The notes under the pieces were generated by a model that was not told the DNA's origin, did no database searches, and saw only the letters and a list, made by a program, of their open reading frames with translations. From Paramacrobiotus richtersi (lineage: Eukaryota > Tardigrada > Eutardigrada > Parachela > Macrobiotidae): a stretch of DNA of 31,340 bases. The stretch spans positions 1 through 31,340 of the forward strand of contig JAQGAU010000316.1 of the NCBI GenBank assembly GCA_034698045.1. The letters are read 5' to 3'. A program made the translations under genes and the position numbers. Of this stretch, positions 1 to 10,180 are shown piece after piece. How positions within the stretch are numbered: position 1 is the first letter of the stretch; each line of letters begins with the position of its first letter.

Positions 1-197
1 GTTATTTTAGACATGTGTGTTGCATTACACCGTTTGCCTTTCTCTGTTTAGTCGATGACAAATGCTTCGGATTTGTCCGTTGGCAGTTTTCTTTGATTAT
101 GGCGTTTACGTCACTGCTGGTTAGCCCGGCCATACCATACCCTTTGTTTTTTCTTATATGGTACCAGTATTGAACTTTTCCTGACCAAGGTAATGGA

Positions 198-218
198 CCG
201 CGGCGCGTAGCGCCGCGG
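198..218. repeat. GC-only hairpin just past the stop of the 401-residue gene
   Basis: A perfect 9-bp stem (CCGCGGCGC / GCGCCGCGG) closes a 3-nt loop. It lies about 15 bp downstream of the stop codon at 234 on the minus strand. The same 20-nt sequence is found in reverse orientation at 26514-26533, with similar flanks, so it is part of a dispersed repeat rather than a private terminator. Confidence 0.7.
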
Positions 219-233
219 CCGTTGCTAGTCAAA

Positions 234-2174
234 CTATATTAACCGGCGTATGTCCGTCTGTTTGGCAGGATCCTGCCTCCAGAACACTCTGATTGGTTGA
301 ACCGGTCTGCTTTTCAGATTTGTTGAACCACTTGAACCAAGCTTTTCCTTTCTGCACTTTTGCTCGCGGCGTTCTTCTTTCTCTGCTGCATCGTTTGTTT
401 TTGTAAAATTACTTCGTAAGATTATCTGCCTTTTACTATAAGAAAGAAAACTTACATACATTGGGTTAGCACGAAAATTATGATAAATGTATCCAGACTG
501 TTTGACTTTCATGCTTTCACTACCTGAGATATACATAATTAGGATGCGGTAGCATGTACGTTCATATATGACACTATGGACGATTTCAAACTTAAGTTGA
601 GCTTTTACCCAGGGCTCCGCAGGCAAGATTAGTCTAAAAAATAAATTGTTTCAGAAGACTAAATGTTGGAGCAGTCGAATCAGAAATTGGCTCCTCTGCA
701 CCAGGAAGCAACCTTGTCCACAATTGTGACCAAGATGAGGAACTGCATGGTTTTGTCTGTTTATAATATGTTTATGCTGAAGAGAATTTTAGTTTTTTCT
801 TATTCGACAGCATTTAATAACTTACTGAGGAGGCACATTGTCAGGTTCTGTCTGCATCCAAAATGCAGGATCTTGTCTTGCCGGTGCACAGTTGACGACT
901 GCTGTCGCTATCGGGAAGTTTCGTATTACTTCCAGCCACGAATTTATCTCGCTGGAAGGCTTCAGTGAGATCAAGAAGTCGAGAGCTGCTTGTTTGTTAA
1001 TTTGAGTGAGCTGTGCCGCTTGGCTTGTTCTTATTTTCCTACAAAACGGTTCGCCGTACAGAAAGAAATCGAAAGTGACATATCAGACTTACTTGAATGA
1101 AGCATCGTTTTGTTGGTTTTCACCCGTGTACTTCCGTGCGTTGTTTTCGGTTATAAGTCCTACCGTATCAGTCAGGCGCAAGCCTGCGTCTTGTTCACTG
1201 AAAATGGACTACTGCTACATTCTGGTTACTCCTACTAGTTCAGATCTTCCCGAAGCTTGCACAGAATATAGCGATCCGGAATCCCAATTTTTGTCGATGT
1301 CCATTAGCTCCGAGAGCATCAGCAAACACTACTTACAGCTTTGCTCAACGTTACCTTAATTGTAGACCAAAAAATGTCAGCAGGAACTGTTTGCTAACTC
1401 GTTCTTGGTTTGTGTGCAGTAACTGTCCTTCATCCTTGACCGCTATAATCCTAGCAATGTACCAGCGGCCACCCAGTCTATCCTTTCCATCTTTCTTTGC
1501 AAAAACCAATCCATCTATAAAACATCTTGTTTTAGCTGAATTCGTTACACGTGTAGACTGTCTAGTAAAGAGCAAATGTGGATCTGAAATTCCGAATCGA
1601 ATTCGCAATCGACACAGTAGCACGGAGGCAAACTGAGCTTATTATGATTTCGAGAAAAACGAAATGAACTTCCGGCATTTACGGCGTGAGCGCCATCTCT
1701 TACCTTCTAAATTATTCTTAAGATCCAGGTCCGTTTCTACGCCACAGTCTATAGAAACAAAGAAGGCAGACATATCAAATTTTCTCTTACACTTTTTTTC
1801 GGAGTACTTGCCTTCGAGGACTTACTAGCTGACTTACTTAAACAAGTTTTAGCAGCGTAGATGCTCGCAGCAGTGATCGTGTTGGAAGCACTGACGGTGC
1901 TGGTCGCGCTGGCGGTGCAGGTCGCGCTGGCGGTGCTGGTCGCGCTGGCGGTGCTGGTCGCGCTGGCGGTGCTGGTCGCGCTGGTCGCGCTGGCGGTGCT
2001 GGTCGCGCTGGCGGTGCTGGCAGCGTTATTGATACTTGCATCGCTATTGGTGCTATGATTTTCGTAGTCGGAATCAAAGCCTTCGGCCCTTTGCCTCCTG
2101 GCCGCGATTCCTGTGTCCTCGAAGGCTGATGATGTAGACTCCGTCACCGAGAGTTTCCGCTTGTTAGCGGCCAT
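234..2174 (-). CDS. Six-exon gene, 401-residue protein of unknown function
   Basis: Exons read on the minus strand: 2174-1791, 1557-1355, 1197-1093, 1038-826, 633-535 and 435-234 (stop TAG). Introns are 233, 157, 54, 192 and 99 bp, all GT-AG; donors include GTAAGA, GTAACG and GTAAGT, and acceptors are pyrimidine-rich. Every junction phase agrees and the joined length is 1206 nt with no internal stop, which chance would rarely give. The N-terminus is polar with a basic NKRK stretch (possible nuclear signal), then Ala/Ser/Thr hexapeptide repeats at about residues 53-90. Exon 2 carries FIDGLVFAKKDG and RWYIARIIAVKD, which loosely recall a Tudor-like barrel (low confidence). The C-terminus has a charged stretch (AEKEERREQKCRKEK). 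TAA directly follows the exon 4 donor, so a shorter isoform ending there is possible. An extra exon at 756-651 would end in a stop. I do not recognise the family; the function is unknown. Confidence 0.72.
1887..2031 (-). repeat. 18-nt coding minisatellite (Ala-Ser-Ala-Thr-Ser-Thr)
   Basis: About eight copies of an 18-nt unit, GCTGGTCGCGCTGGCGGT on the plus strand, lie inside exon 1 of the 401-residue gene. One copy is shortened by a 9-nt deletion, which keeps the frame. On the coding strand it gives a low-complexity Ala/Ser/Thr tract. The copies are near identical, so length variation between individuals is likely. Confidence 0.85.
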
Positions 2175-2518
2175 ATGTTGAGATAGCGAATGGATTGAAT
2201 ATTACAACAGCAAAGTCTATGTCAATTCTGATAAAAACAGAACAGTAAAACGTATTACAGAACCGAATCTTAGAAGTAGCACTCCTTATCGGAAATGGAT
2301 AGGTAATGTAGGTGGTTGGTTGGTTGGTTGCTACGTACAGCGTAATTCATGTAAGACTGGCTCAAACAAGACAAAGCAATCCTCATATTATTAGATGTCT
2401 ACATATTATGCATGCACGGCAGCAGTAATCGACGTAAAGAAATGCGTCATATGGCGTTGCTATCATTGCTATGGGCAGATTGGTTGCTCGTGGTGGAAAG
2501 CAAGAGCGGCTGGAGTCG

Positions 2519-3236
2519 CTAGCAAGTAAACATTTCTGTCCCAGAACTGAGAATACATTTAAGGCTATATTCCCCACCCAGCGTCATAACTATTACCGAA
2601 ACGAAGATCGTCGCGTACCTGTAAGTACTACGCCAAGCAACATAATTGTTTTTAGTAGCAAGGACATCGATAAAAGCTGTCCAAAAATCCTTTTGTGCGC
2701 TCAACGGCCGGCAGTTAGGCAATAGTGACGAAACGTTTGAACACATTTATTCCTCAAATAATTCAGTCTCTTACCCAGACGTTTTGAAGGTTTCACCATA
2801 GATGCACATATAGATTTACGGTGATCGCTCTGAACCGTTTTCAGCCTTACTGTATGTTTCTGTAATATTAAAATAAATTTTATCATTTTTGAAATTTATT
2901 TTAAAATGTTAGAAACATACTTCCGGGCTAATCCTGTGTCAGCACATCGGTTCCATACCATCAGTTTTTGGTTAGTCTTGCAGGAGTCAGTTACAGTACG
3001 CTTTTTTACCGCATCTGACAGCCAGAAATACCAACCTAGAAGAGCATTATGAGACCGACAAGTGAATTCAATACGTCCTGTTGGCTAAATAACTGTGCCA
3101 TAAAGAAATAATCCGCGGGCATCTTCATTACATACTTATCGGTTATCCAGTAAGCATAGTTTTGTAGAAATGTTAAGCTTATTGGCCGAGTATGGATAAC
3201 GGATGCAAGCACTTGCAGTAAGCTGGAAGTTGCCAT
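2519..3236 (-). CDS. Candidate multi-exon gene (weak)
   Basis: An ATG at 3236 opens a 66-codon frame (start MATSSLLQVLASVIH) containing a strong donor, GTATGT, near 3139. Further exon-like pieces follow: 2859-2775 (acceptor ATTACAG, donor GTAAGA; includes VRLKTVQSDHRKSICAS) and 2676-2619 (acceptor TTGGACAG, donor GTACGC; includes FIDVLATKNNYVAW). These two join in phase. A possible last piece at 2546-2519 ends in TAG. The link from the ATG exon to the second exon is not phase-consistent in the simplest model, so an exon is missing or the model is wrong. No family is recognised. Confidence 0.25.
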
Positions 3237-3289
3237 ATGCTGCCTCTTTTACTAACGAAATCTCCCCTTTTCTATAGCAGGTCTCTGTC

Positions 3290-3972
3290 TTGGCGACACC
3301 GTGCTTCGTTTAGCTGTGGTCGCTTTATTGTTCTATACCGAAGTTGTGTTCCGCAAGGGACAGTGCTTCGCCCGGGGCTGTTCACCATTTACATTAGCGA
3401 TGTACGAATCAACGCGACTTCGGATTACGATATAGACTGCTTTGCTGACGGCACGGTTGTCTATGCAACTGGTAAAACCAAGGAAGAAGCGGGTAGAAAG
3501 GTCAATAAAGCATTGCGACATGTTGGTCAGATTTACCAAGAAAACTTACTGAGCGTCAATCCAAAGAAATGCCAAGCCATGTATCTGCGTACCGAACGAA
3601 ATGCACAACGCAGCCGACAGTTACCATCAACGGTGAAATTATGAAGATTGAGAAGTCTGTTCGGTACCTGGGGGTATAAATCGACAAACATCTCAAATGA
3701 ACGGGACAGTTCAGACAGGTCCTCCGGAAGGGAAAATTTGGGATTGCCATGACTAACCGGGCAAAGAAAGGGCTGTGTTTATGACAACGCAAAGGTCTTT
3801 ACCACGCTTGTTTTGATACACGTCTGGTGAAATGTTTATCAGTACGGTCCACAGCGTCTTTGCCTCAGCGTTATAAACTCGCCAATCTGCAACGTAAAGC
3901 ACTGCGCGCTATCACCGACTACAAGCAGCCGGTTACACCGGAACTGTATCAGCATTTAGGAAGGGTGCTTAT
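3290..3972 (+). pseudogene. Decayed non-LTR (Jockey/CR1-like) reverse transcriptase, C-terminal half
   Basis: The frame contains VPQGTVLRPGLFTIYISDV, matching the RT block usually read as VPQGSVLGPLLFxIYINDL. FADGTVVYA follows, where the catalytic motif is normally YADD; the second aspartate is glycine here. Next comes SVNPKKCQAMYL, and then a YLGV-IDKHLK segment that is broken by in-frame stops. A thumb-like block reading LANLQRKALRAITDYKQPV lies near 3875-3940. The reading frame shifts after 3644. The missing aspartate and the stops mean it cannot encode an active polymerase. It runs directly into the TGGTAC array at about 3984, and the junction is repeated in inverted orientation near 5770-5830, so the array belongs to the same repeat unit. 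Confidence 0.85.
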
Positions 3973-3983
3973 AGGTCATGGTA

Positions 3984-4078
3984 CTACCAGTGGTACTGGT
4001 ACTGGTACTGGTTCTGGTAGTGGTACTGGCAGTGGTACTGGTAGGGGTACTGGCAGTGATATTGGCTCTGGTACATAC
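3984..4078 (+). repeat. TGGTAC hexamer array, left
   Basis: About 15 imperfect copies of GGTACT, with variants such as TTCTGG and AGTGGT. It starts at the end of the reverse transcriptase remnant. It reads as Gly-Thr repeats in one frame, but nothing supports translation. It is the left outer part of the palindrome that runs to about 5830. Confidence 0.9.
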
Positions 4079-4089
4079 TGGTAATAGTA

Positions 4090-4440
4090 CTGTATTCCCT
4101 CTGGTAAAGTAGTCAGTTTTGTATAGTGTGCCTAATGGCATGTGCAGGCCTCTTATTGAAACAGCGTGATGACGACACGTCCGTGATATCACAGACTGTT
4201 GTGTAGAATTCCGTGCGCCGACCAAAACCCACTCCAGAGGTTTTAAACTCTTCTTGTCACATTGTAATAGTATTTTGCAGTATTTCCGTTCTTAAAAATG
4301 CATTTTTGTCGATTCAGGAATTAAGTTGAATTCAACTGTAACGTCAGGAACGTGTCGTCATCACGCTGTTTCGATAAGAGGTCTGCACATGCCACTGGTC
4401 ACACTATACAAAACTGACTACTTTACCAAAGGGAATACAG
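4090..4440. mobile_element. 351-bp MITE with about 96-bp terminal inverted repeats and TA target duplication
   Basis: The left end begins CTGTATTCCCTCTGGTAAAG and the right end, reverse complemented, begins CTGTATTCCCTTTGGTAAAG. The match continues for about 96 bp with under ten differences. TA flanks both sides (4088-4089 and 4441-4442). The uninterrupted site AATAGTATGTATT is present in the paralogous copy near 5617-5632 (minus), so the sequence itself shows an empty site. There is no coding capacity. TA duplication and short length suggest a Tc1/mariner-type non-autonomous element (inference). Confidence 0.9.
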
Positions 4441-4442
4441 TA

Positions 4443-4995
4443 TGTATTACGTCCCGCCAGGTGTTAAAAAACCTGCACGGCTGACTGTAATAACGAGTTT
4501 GCATTTTAGCAGATATTTTGTAAAGTCATGGAAGCAGGGCACTTACTGTGGTTGTGCTGAGCATACTTCGACTCTGGCTCTTCGATATTACATATTGCAC
4601 ATGTTTCACGGCTTACGGGATATTGCACCCTTCCGCACAATATTTATGCTGCAGGGGGAACCATATTAACCTGGGAGTAATCAAGGTTAGCAAACCAGGC
4701 CGCGGCAACGTTGGTCCTTGGATGCTAAAATCCGCCAAAATTTGAACACTTCGCTTTCGTTTCATGAAACTTCTATCGTGAGCAAATCAATCTTGCGTGA
4801 AAATAAACCTAAAAAATCGCAAAACGTGCTGAGAAGTGTGATGCTAACAAGACAGTGACGCAACATTTTAAACGCGAAAAATTTCGGCTCTTTTCTATAA
4901 TCATAACTAATTATGTAAGTAAATAAAAAAGATAGCTTGCGTCTGGACGAGTCAGAGGAGCCGCAGAAGAAGATTCCGAAGATGGGAAGTTGCAA
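4443..4995 (+). repeat. Left arm of a large inverted repeat
   Basis: The sequence from TGTATTACGTCCCGCCAGG through the segment ending GAAGATGGGAAGTTG matches the reverse complement of 5131-5640 along its whole length. I estimate 70-80 percent identity with small indels. Shared landmarks include AAATTTCGGCT and GTCTGGACGAGTC. With the hexamer arrays and the RT tail it forms one side of a palindrome of about 2 kb. Open frames on this arm are mirrored on the other arm and are not taken as genes. Confidence 0.88.
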
Positions 4996-5130
4996 TGTCG
5001 CCAGTGCTACCGCCCTTGTAGGTGAACAGAAATAGCACTTCTTGTGTTGACTATGGCATGGAGAACAATTCATGTCAACGCAGGCTGTTGCGCAGCAAAT
5101 TCCATTACCGCCATACTTAAGGATAATCGA

Positions 5131-5640
5131 ATGCCCAACTTTCGGGTTTCCTCCCTCGGCTCCTCGGACTCGTCCAGACCCAAACTAAATTTTTTAATTA
5201 CTAACTTAATGAGTTTTAATTATAGAAAAACAGCCGAAATTTTTCGGCTTCAAAATGTCGTGCCACTGCCTTGTAAGCAAGTGCGGATTCACGACAGCTG
5301 AAGACTCACCATCACACGAAAGCGAAGCATTTAAATTTCGCAAGACTTTAACATTCGAGGATACCATTTCGAGGGCTGGTTTGGACTAAACATGATTTCC
5401 TACAGGTTAATATGGTTCCGCTGCAGCAGAAGCATTGTGTGGAAGGGTGCAATATCCCGTAAGCTGTGAAACATGTGCAACAGTATCGAAGAGCCAGAGT
5501 TGAAGTATGCTTGACACAAACACAATGAGTGCCCTGCTTCCATGACTTTACAAAATATCTGATAAAATGCATTACAGTCAGCCGTTCAGGTTTTTTAACA
5601 CCAGGCGAGACGCAATACATACTATTACCAGTATGTATCA
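5131..5640 (-). repeat. Right arm of the large inverted repeat
   Basis: This is the reverse-complement partner of 4443-4995. The two arms are separated by about 135 bp (4996-5130) with no feature I can name. The arm leads outward into the array at 5648-5775 and then into a copy of the reverse transcriptase tail near 5776-5835, mirroring the left side. Confidence 0.88.
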
Positions 5641-5647
5641 GAGCCAA

Positions 5648-5775
5648 TACCACTACCAGTACCACCACCAGTACCACTGCCAGTACCACTACCAGTACCA
5701 GTACCGGTACCAGTACCAGTACCAATACCAGTACCACCACCAGTACCAGTACCAGAAGCAGTACCACTGGTGGTA
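5648..5775 (-). repeat. GTACCA hexamer array, middle
   Basis: About 20 imperfect copies of CCAGTA/GTACCA, the reverse complement of the left array. It is flanked by the inverted copy of the reverse transcriptase tail (GGTGTAACCGG region, 5776-5835). Confidence 0.9.
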
Positions 5776-5859
5776 CCATGACCTATAAGCACTATGCCTA
5801 AATGCTGATGCAGCTCCGGTGTAACCGGAACCGGAACTGAACCTTTTCAAAACACCTGA

Positions 5860-6075
5860 TCTGCTAAAATGCATGCTTGTCATTCCGGTAAACCGTTCAG
5901 GTGATTTAACACCTGGCGGGACGTAATACATATTATTACCACTATGTACCAGAACTAATACCAGTATCACTACCAGTACCAGTACCATTACCGTTACCAG
6001 TACCAGTACCAGTACCGGTGCCAGTACCAGTACCAGTACCAGTACCAGTACCAGTACCAGTACCACTGGTTGTAC
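5860..6075 (-). repeat. Second tandem copy of the arm end plus hexamer array
   Basis: 5860-5945 repeats the part of the right arm next to the array (TTTAACACCTGGCGGGACGTAATACAT), in the same orientation as 5580-5640. It is followed at 5950-6075 by another CCAGTA array of about 20 units. The right side of the palindrome has therefore been duplicated in tandem. Confidence 0.85.
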
Positions 6076-6079
6076 CATG

Positions 6080-7880
6080 AACTATAAGTACCCGTGTAGG
6101 CATTATGCCAATTTTCGACCGATGGCGGCAGGGAGATGCGGTGTGGCTGTTCAAACTGTGGACACAAAAGGTTTTCCCCATTCTAGCATACCTTCGTCTA
6201 TGCCAGTCTGTGTCGTCTTCCCGTTGCTTAAACCCAAAAACGAGACAAACAACTCAAGATTAAGTTAGTCATTCACAAAGTTCGGACACAGCGTCTGGGG
6301 TCATAGTTGGCGTCACGGATAACACCGCGCACTACAATCTGAGACGACCAGCCGAAATTTACACAAAGGCGAAGAAGAAAATTGGTGAATGGGATCTGAA
6401 GGGCATTTCCGAACGCTCCAACCGCTGAATACGCCGAATGCTCCAAATCCAGCTGATTCCACAAAACTGCCATCTTGCGGCAAAAGATGTCCGCTCCTGC
6501 CGGGACAGCCGTTGTACAAAATATCGAGCCAACGCGTTGTACTGGGAAAGGATATTGTGTTACAATAATTATGTCAGTTAGGTTTGTTAGGCCCCTATCA
6601 GGTCCCTAATTAGGTCCCGAATATTTATAGAGATACAAATTGACACATAGAATTTTTGTAGTGCCTCTAGATCCAACACCTTCTGGGAGAACTTTTCACG
6701 GCCGAAAAGGTCACATAATAGTAAAAGTATGCTCATACGCAAAAAATCTCGAGAAATCGTCGGGGACTACGCCAGCACAGCGGCCGAAGCGGATTGGTAA
6801 TATAAATACCTTACGCAATGACCATTGGATAGGTATCCGTGTCATCCAATCAGAAACTGATTATTGCAAGGGTGCACTTGCACTGATTATTCGCATAAGT
6901 CACGCGTACGAAAGCGGACATTTTGATATGCCATATCTTACAATTACAGTGCAAGATTAACCAGACCAAGAATTGACGATTTAAGCTAGCTTTTTGTTTT
7001 CGATAAAATAATTCTCCCTACTCTTGTCATTTTCTGTGTTCTTGTTCACGGTTTTTTTATAAACAGCGATATGATGCTGTGAATATGAAATGAGCTGATC
7101 TATCGCGGCAGAGCCCAACGGGAGAACGCAGTGTCTGTCGGAGGGAGTGACGGTCTGTTCCAGTATGGAATATAAATGGTCGTTCGCAAGGAAGAGTACG
7201 GATTCCTAGTCGACTTCAGATTCGGACCAGATCGGATATTCTGTTTGAAAGGCGTTCTTTGTCCGTTTATATTATGTCAAGATTGTTCTCTCGGCTACCG
7301 GCAAATACATGTAAAGACATAATCAACTTGTTCACTGTAGTTACTGAGTGTACAACTGGTGTGTGATTACGTGAAACATGCCAGTCATAATACATGCACT
7401 TTAAACAACTAAAGTAAGTCTCCATAGCAGTGGTCTGTGTAAGCACAGGAAAGGAGATGGAGGCAGAGTACAGGATAACGGAGCGTTAAGTAAATCGCAG
7501 AATTAAACTGAGTCTATGAAAAATTTTCGCTTGTGGTACTACTATGCAAGTCATGTTTGGCTTCTTCCTACTTCTCCTTCTTCAAGGTACAGTGGCTGCT
7601 AATCGACCGAAGCGGAGCGAAGGTCCTCTATAGTCAACGGCAAACAGATTTCGGTGTCTGCCCGCCATTCGGTCGGTCGGTCACTATTATTGTTTTTTAA
7701 TTATTTATTAGTAATAACATATTATTTATTTAGTCAGTTTATTGCATATTTTATTTATTTAATTCATTTATTTATCTAAACGTACTAGGTAATCGCTTCT
7801 CCGCTGATGCTGGCGATGAAGACCGGAGCTGATAAAAGCGTAGGGCTGCTATTTAAATGTGAACAAACTTCCATTACCTA
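6080..7880. other. Non-coding stretch, AT-rich in part
   Basis: I find no gene. A 106-codon frame at 6640-6960 starts with TTG and resembles nothing known. A TATAAATGG word at 7171 with weak TGT...ACA surroundings could be an old LTR promoter, but no matching partner is visible. 7685-7790 is simple AT-rich sequence (ATTTATTTAATT type). Confidence 0.5.
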
Positions 7881-7884
7881 AATC

Positions 7885-8720
7885 TTGGAAAAGTTGGGGC
7901 CAAGTTACTCTTTAACCGTTTATTTTAAAAATTCTCAAAATATTTAAAAAAAATGCAGGCCAGTGGAGATTAGGTCTACATGCGGTTTTGGTTGCAGCTT
8001 TTTCATCCTGAAAATTTTAATTAAAAAAAAAACTGCGTAAAATCTTGCTTACCGGGTGCGGCAGTCTATATGGATCTCTTCGCGTTTTGCCACATACCAA
8101 TATTACTCCTTAACCGCACATACAAAAAGTTTTCAAAAATCATACCAAATCGACCGCAGCACCGGTTAGTACGAGATTCACCTTGGTTGAAAGTTTTCAG
8201 TTTCGTGGTTTTAGTGTTCTGAAAACGTGTTTTGACTTGCTCATCCCTTGGCTCTTTTGAATTTGGTCATCGTATGTTCGAATCTGTTAATCCTAGTCTT
8301 AGTCGTACGTTCGAAACTCTCAATCCCACATCCTAGAAAAGTTGGGGCCAAATTACTCTTGAACCGCTAGCTTAAAAAATGACCAAAATAGTTTGAAAAA
8401 TGCAGGACAGTGAAGATTAGGTACTAGGTGCTCAGCTACCGAGTGCTGCACGGTATTTGGACCTCTTTGCACTTTGACAAATCATAAGTCGTCTATATAC
8501 TTTATACAGACAAACTCGCGAAAAAAGGAAATTAGATCGACGGCAACATTACTGAGCAGGACATAGAATTGATGTTTCAAGATTTTTGATTGCCTGCTTC
8601 CAGCAGGTCAAAAACGTGTTTTAAATTCATTGGCCGCGTGGCGTTTCGTTCTGGTCCTCATTTACATTCGAATCGGACATTGAACCTAGCAACCGAATTG
8701 TACAGCGAAGCTCCCATTCT
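7885..8720 (+). repeat. Diverged tandem duplication, unit about 450 bp
   Basis: AAAAGTTGGGGCCAAGTTAC at about 7889 recurs as AAAAGTTGGGGCCAAATTAC at about 8337. The following blocks recur in the same order: TGCAGG-CAGTG-AGATTAGGT, the ACCG-GTGC-GCA-G-TAT-TGGA-CTCTT block, ATCGACxGCA, AAAACGTGTTTT, and ATTCGAATC. The copies have diverged by substitutions and indels. No coding content is seen. Confidence 0.75.
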
Positions 8721-8970
8721 TCCTACACCCGTATTTTTGGCCGTAAACTCGGTAGGAGGAGTATTAATAGTCTAATACCATCATTAACAACTAATTATAT
8801 CAATTGCTGCTAATACCTGTAAGCTTATTTCGAGGAAATCAACACCTTTCAGACACATTACTAGAATTACAATAATAATTTCCACGATCATCAAATAGAA
8901 ACGATGGTTGTTGCATAGGATGAAATTGCCTACAGAACAAGACCAAAACTAATTCAAAAACTTTTTATCT

Positions 8971-9023
8971 GACCGCGGAATCACCGCTCAGCTCGAGCGC
9001 CAATCCGTGAGCTACACCCGGTA
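8971..9023 (-). other. tRNA-like fragment (possible SINE head)
   Basis: The minus strand reads GGGTGTAGCTCACGGATTGG, resembling a tRNA D-arm with an A box. It is followed closely by GCGGTGATTCCGC, which resembles a T-arm whose loop has lost two bases. The spacing is too short for an anticodon arm, so this is not a functional tRNA. A tRNA-derived SINE remnant is possible. Confidence 0.25.
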
Positions 9024-9475
9024 GTAGTATAACCCTTCATGCGGTTGCCAAGTCGCATTAAAACAGTGTTTCGAAATTAGCCACTAACCGTTCGGTCCCA
9101 CTTAACCAAAAAACTAGCGGCGAAGTAAAATAAACACCTGGATAAAAACATACCGTTACTTACAAAGGAAAACGCAGATCTAAGCTAGGCCAAACTACAG
9201 GTAAAACTGAAGTGGACTAGAAAGGTAGCAAAATGTTGTAGAACGATCAGAATACACAGAAACCAATGTAAAGTTAACAGATGGAACAAAAGAAAGTTTA
9301 TTTAGCACACGCAACACTGCAACGAGTGCTCGGTATCCCTGGAAGAATTATCGTACGTCTGCGGCATACGCATATTTACTATTTCATAATACTATACTGC
9401 GATTTCTGCGTGTTCATGCAGTCCCTCTGCATGAGTTTCCCTTCATTGCGTATTATCAGTTCTGTTCTCGCCATC

Positions 9476-9727
9476 GAGCACTTTCTACACCTCGACGAAC
9501 AAGCCATGTCTGTCGCTCACACTTTATACAACCAGCCTTTCTGCCACCACTAAAAGCGAAGAAGCTATTGGCGTTTATCTTGATCCTTAATATTTAGGCT
9601 GAGCAACAGCCTCGGCTGCTGTGATCCATCAGTGACAAGCGGATTTGTGGCTTTTGTTCACGACAGTGGCAGAAATCCTTGCGCCTAAAGTATGAGCGAC
9701 AGAAACCGGTTTTCCGTCGAAGTGCTG
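9476..9727. repeat. Fold-back element with about 60-75 bp inverted arms
   Basis: 9476-9550 (TGTCTGTCGCTCACACTTTA, then CTTTCTGCCACCAC) matches the reverse complement of 9665-9727 (TTTCTGTCGCTCATACTTTA, then TTTCTGCCACTG) at roughly 75 percent. The spacer is about 115 bp. There is no clear target duplication. An open frame at 9281-9553 overlaps the left arm and is not accepted as a gene. Confidence 0.6.
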
Positions 9728-10180
9728 TTCGGTTTGATTACGCTACCGTGACACTTTCTGTTGTGGAAATGTTCGCAAAATCATCGGCAATCAATGGTGT
9801 TGGATAAAACAATCTAGTGAATTACTGGTAAAAATGGCGTTGCTGGCTCTTCACCGCACTATTGTCAAAATGTTCCAAAATGCGCGATTTTGCTTTTTTT
9901 CTGATCTGTAATCAAGTACGACTTGTCCATCTGTTACGAAATCACCTGTGATAGCGAAAACTACTGTTACTTATGGAAGAAAAACAAAGTCAAGAAGGAG
10001 CTTCGCCAGTCTTTTTGTCTTATCGTTGACAGCAAAACTGCCATAGAGACACAGTCCCACACCGAATAAAGTTCACCAGATCATACAAATAAATAGCTGC
10101 AAACACCATCATAACTTGACATTATTCTGATCAAGAACAAGTAAGCAAACTTGCAGGAACAGTGTAAAAGCCGCACAGAG

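Noticed and set aside
1201-1320. Minus-strand frame ending YSVQASGRSELVGVTRM, at first sight like a second Tudor block
   Set aside because: No acceptor lets it join exon 2 in phase, and it lies wholly in the intron of a model whose other junctions all agree.
1838-2077. Pro/Ala/Arg-rich and Val/Ala/Leu-rich frames over the minisatellite
   Set aside because: Shadows of the 18-nt repeat in other frames; only the Ala/Ser/Thr frame is supported by splice phases.
5348-6181. Long frames of Val/Leu or Gly/Thr dipeptide-like repeats
   Set aside because: They arise from translating the hexamer arrays and palindrome arms; the same peptides appear on both strands.
6640-6960. 106-codon plus-strand frame
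   Set aside because: Starts with TTG, no known motif, AT-rich surroundings with no splice signals.
7120-7400. Possible solo LTR (TGT...ACA with a TATAAA word)
   Set aside because: No matching second LTR, no target duplication and no primer-binding site seen.
8971-9023. Functional tRNA gene
   Set aside because: No anticodon arm fits between the D-arm-like and T-arm-like parts, and the T-loop is short.
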